DNA of 64,000 nt. It comes from Methyloceanibacter stevinii (GTDB taxonomy: Bacteria > Pseudomonadota > Alphaproteobacteria > Rhizobiales > Methyloligellaceae). The notes beneath the pieces were generated by a model. That model had not been told where the DNA came from and ran no database searches. It saw nothing but the letters and a program-made list of their open reading frames with translations. Where the stretch lies: positions 62,001 to 126,000 of the forward strand of contig NZ_LPWE01000002.1 in NCBI RefSeq assembly GCF_001723355.1. The letters are read 5' to 3'. Positions 61,781 through 64,000 of the stretch are shown here, in pieces; position 1 is the first letter of the stretch, and each line of letters begins with the position of its first letter. The position numbers and the translations under genes were made by a program.

Positions 61781-62368
61781 TCAGGCAGGCCATGCTCCGA
61801 GAGCCATGTCGGCCACGCGCTCCAAGTCCTTGCGGCTCGCGCCGGCGGCGGCCTGAACCGACATGCCTTGCACCACCGTCGAGATGAAGCGCACCAAGCC
61901 CTCGGCATCGGCGTCCTGCGGCAACTCGCCTTCGGCCTTCGCCCGCTCCAGCCGCTCTAGGATTTGCCGCTCGCCTTGCTCAACTTTCGTCTTGAGCATC
62001 TCGCGGAGGCAGGCGGCATGCTCACCCGCTCCAGCAATCGCCTGAACGTAGAGACAGCCGATGGGGCTCGATTTGTCGGTAAGGTTCCGGGCCGCCTCCC
62101 GAAGAAGCGTTTTGATAGCTTCGCGGGCCGTCGGCGCGGCGAGCATCGCCGTGCGCCGCTCGGCATGAACCTCGGCATAGCGATCCAGCGCCTGCCGGAA
62201 CAGCTGCTCCTTGTTGCCGAAGGCGGCATAGAGGCTCGGGGGATTGATTCCCATGGCCTCCGTCAGGTCGCAGATGCTTGCGCCCTCGAAGCCCTGTCGC
62301 CAGAAAACCTCGAGCGCCCGGTCTAACGCCTGGTTTTTGCAAAAGGTTCTCGGACGGCCTGCGGCCAC
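61781..62368 (-). CDS. TetR/AcrR-family transcriptional regulator
   Basis: The ~195-residue regulator has the TetR HTH (ALEVFWRQGFEGASICDLTE, AMGINPPSLYAAFGNKEQLF) and a helical ligand-binding domain (KTLLREAARNLTDKSSPIGC; RFISTVVQGMSVQAAAGAS). GTG 62368 has AAGGAG upstream and puts the HTH at the usual distance; ATG 62410 is an alternative. It is divergent from an SDR gene with a near-perfect palindrome between them, so it probably represses that gene in response to an unknown ligand. Confidence 0.88.
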   Translation of the reverse strand: MAAGRPRTFCKNQALDRALEVFWRQGFEGASICDLTEAMGINPPSLYAAFGNKEQLFRQALDRYAEVHAERRTAMLAAPTAREAIKTLLREAARNLTDKSSPIGCLYVQAIAGAGEHAACLREMLKTKVEQGERQILERLERAKAEGELPQDADAEGLVRFISTVVQGMSVQAAAGASRKDLERVADMALGAWPA

Positions 62369-62460
62369 GATTCGCGCTCCTTCTAAAGTACCGATCCCTA
62401 GCACCTCCACAATTTATAGTGCACGTTATATAATTCCCTTGACGCCGCTGGTCCAGATAC

Positions 62461-62482
62461 TTATGTAGCGTTCGTTACATAA
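62461..62482. promoter_or_regulatory. Operator-like palindrome between the TetR and SDR genes
   Basis: TTATGTAGCG-TT-CGTTACATAA is an inverted repeat with nine of ten positions matching, in the SDR promoter region. It is a good candidate binding site for the adjacent TetR-family regulator. Confidence 0.6.
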
Positions 62483-62503
62483 TTTCAGCGGAGTATTTGG
62501 ACC

Positions 62504-63253
62504 ATGTCGAAAATGCTTGAGGGGAAGGTCGCCCTCGTCACCGGCGGCTCGCGCGGCATCGGCGCTGCGATCGCCCGGGCGCTGGCCAAGGACGGCGCCG
62601 ACGTTGCCATCAGCTTTGCGGCGTCCAAGGACCGCGCGGAAGCGGTGGTCGAGGAACTCAAGGGTTTCGGCGTGCGCGCCAAGGCGTTCAAGGCCGACCA
62701 GGCAAACACCGATGAGGTGAGCGGCCTTGTCGCGGCCGTGGTCTCCCATTTCGGGCGGGTGGATATTCTCGTGAACAATGCCGGCGTGTTCGTCATGGGC
62801 CAGGTCCATGACCGCGCCAACAACGTCGGCGAGCTCGACCGCATGTTCGACGTCAACGTTCACGGCGTGGCTACGGCCGTGCGGGCCGTGGCGCCGCTCA
62901 TGGCCGACGGCGGACGCATCATCTCGATCGGCTCGATCGCCGGTGAGATGTCGCCTTGGGCCGGCATGGCGGACTACTCGGCGACCAAGGGCGCCGTCTC
63001 CGCCTATACCCGCGGCTGGGCGCGCGATCTCGGTCCGCGCGGCATCACTGTCAACACCGTGCAGCCGGGTCCCATAGATACGGACATGAGCCCAAAGGAC
63101 AACGAGCTGGCGGAGACTCTCAGCGCGAGTACAGCCCTGGGCCGCTACGGCACGGCCGACGAGGTTGCTGCCGCAGTCGCTTTTCTGGCAGGGCCGCAGG
63201 CCTCGTACATCACCGGGGCGACATTGAACGTGGATGGCGGCATCGCCGCCTAG
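62504..63253 (+). CDS. Short-chain dehydrogenase/reductase (SDR)
   Basis: The 249-residue protein has classical SDR motifs: cofactor loop VALVTGGSRGIGAAIARALA (TGxxxGIG), NNAG (VDILVNNAGVFVMGQ), catalytic Ser in SIGSIAGEMS, and YxxxK (MADYSATKGAVSAYTRGWAR). It ends with SYITGATLNVDGGIAA, as in 3-oxoacyl-reductase-like SDRs. Substrate unknown; control by the divergent TetR-family protein suggests a xenobiotic or lipid-related role. The pirin gene starts 28 bp downstream, likely in the same operon. Confidence 0.9.
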   Translation: MSKMLEGKVALVTGGSRGIGAAIARALAKDGADVAISFAASKDRAEAVVEELKGFGVRAKAFKADQANTDEVSGLVAAVVSHFGRVDILVNNAGVFVMGQVHDRANNVGELDRMFDVNVHGVATAVRAVAPLMADGGRIISIGSIAGEMSPWAGMADYSATKGAVSAYTRGWARDLGPRGITVNTVQPGPIDTDMSPKDNELAETLSASTALGRYGTADEVAAAVAFLAGPQASYITGATLNVDGGIAA

Positions 63254-63281
63254 AACTGAACGGACAGAACAGGAGGTTCCG

Positions 63282-63980
63282 ATGATTGAAATCAGGCCCT
63301 TCGAGACACTGGGGCGCGCGGATCACGGTTGGCTCAAAGCCAACCATCACTTTTCCTTCGCGCGCTATTTCGACCCGGAGCGCGTGAACCACGGCGCTTT
63401 ACGCGTCTGGAACGACGACGAGATCGCACCGAACACGGGCTTCCCGCCCCACCCGCATCGGGAGATGGAGATCATCACCTATGTGCGGAACGGCGCGATC
63501 ACCCATGAGGACAATCTCGGCAATCGCGGGCGCACGGAAGCCGGCGACGTGCAGGTCATGAGCGCGGGCCGAGGCATTCGCCATGCGGAGTACAACTTCG
63601 AGGACGAACCGACGACCGTGTTTCAGATCTGGATCGAGCCGGGCGTCGAAGGCGGCACCCCGTCCTGGGGCACCAAGCCCTTCCCTCGGACGCAGCGCGC
63701 GGGCGAGTTCGTCCCGCTCGCCTCGGGCTTCGAGGGCGACACGGAAGCACTGCCGATCCGCGCCGAGGCGCGCGTGCTCGGCGCGGCGCTCAAGGCCGGC
63801 GAGACCGTCGAGTACCGCATGGGCACACGGCGGCACGCCTATCTGGTGGCGGCCGTCGGCAAGATCGAAGTGAACGGTATCGTCGCGAATAGCCGCGACG
63901 GCGTCGCGATAACCAACGAGACCGTGGTGACGGTCAAAGCGATCGACGACTCGGAAGTCGTCCTGGTCGATTCCCCTTAA
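63282..63980 (+). CDS. Pirin-family bicupin protein
   Basis: The 232-residue protein has the pirin N-terminal cupin: HHFSFARYFDPERVNHGALR, FPPHPHREMEIITYVRNGAI (metal-binding His and Glu) and VQVMSAGRGIRHAEYN. A second, degenerate cupin follows. Relatives (YhhW) have quercetin 2,3-dioxygenase activity in vitro, but the cellular role is unknown. ATG 63282 has AGGAGG directly upstream. It probably shares the operon and control of the SDR gene. Confidence 0.9.
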   Translation: MIEIRPFETLGRADHGWLKANHHFSFARYFDPERVNHGALRVWNDDEIAPNTGFPPHPHREMEIITYVRNGAITHEDNLGNRGRTEAGDVQVMSAGRGIRHAEYNFEDEPTTVFQIWIEPGVEGGTPSWGTKPFPRTQRAGEFVPLASGFEGDTEALPIRAEARVLGAALKAGETVEYRMGTRRHAYLVAAVGKIEVNGIVANSRDGVAITNETVVTVKAIDDSEVVLVDSP

Positions 63981-64000
63981 GTCCAGGGATCTCCCCATCC

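Overview
The window is high-GC DNA that looks like a chromosome segment of a free-living alphaproteobacterium, most likely in the Hyphomicrobiales. The evidence is the set of alphaproteobacterial cell-cycle genes (ctrA, the CtrA inhibitor sciP, the phosphotransferase chpT), an EipA/DUF1134 envelope protein, an RpoH of the rhizobial type, and a PmtA-like phospholipid methyltransferase. The genus cannot be fixed from sequence reading alone.

Layout. 0-9.7 kb: envelope and stress genes (SYLF, DUF2853, a small lipoprotein, a periplasmic chorismate mutase, a frameshifted serine beta-lactamase-like hydrolase, an Flp pilin, a glutathionyl-hydroquinone reductase, DUF1826 behind a palindromic operator), then radical SAM, BtuF-like protein and cobF. 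9.9-23.4 kb: an accessory region between two copies of a ~210 bp repeat that ends in the 3' end of tRNA-Met(CAT). It holds a receiver-domain remnant, a truncated IS1595-type transposase, unknown genes, a type I secretion unit with two unusual acidic repeat proteins, an acetyltransferase-TPR protein and a TIR protein. 23.5-31.5 kb: pmtA, mnmA, sciP, a higBA toxin-antitoxin pair, yajQ, fliJ and ctrA. 31.5-38 kb: the chemotaxis operon cheA-cheW-cheY-cheB-cheR, followed by chpT. 38-49.4 kb: cysQ, eipA, a coiled-coil membrane protein, a phosphatase, small secreted proteins, DUF4396, a PAP2 phosphatase and a kinase-like/P-loop fusion. 49.4-50.6 kb: a ~1.1 kb insertion carrying an HNH-type gene at the 3' end of tRNA-Glu(CTC), bounded by 17 bp direct repeats. 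50.6-64 kb: rluD, rpoH, a hydrolase, a Kef-type antiporter, chrA, corA, a Met/His-rich outer-membrane-like protein with a DUF2946-like partner, a lytic transglycosylase, a TetR-SDR pair and a pirin.

How the genes fit together. CtrA, SciP and ChpT are three nodes of the CckA-ChpT-CtrA phosphorelay that in this group drives cell cycle, motility and chemotaxis. Here they sit beside fliJ and a complete che operon. In the accessory region, an ABC exporter and its HlyD-type adaptor lie directly downstream of a large acidic protein built from a recurring GDxYx(4)IxQxNxLxDxD unit. A second acidic low-complexity protein just upstream carries related Q-x-N-x-L-x-D-x-D stretches. They are probably an exporter and its substrates.

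Caution on quality. At least ten genes with otherwise good family matches are broken by a one-base shift, including cheB, cheR, rpoH, eipA, pmtA and higB. Nearly all are repaired by adding one base, usually a G in a G/C-rich context. This looks more like indel errors in the assembly than true gene decay. Those entries give the repaired span and the approximate break point.
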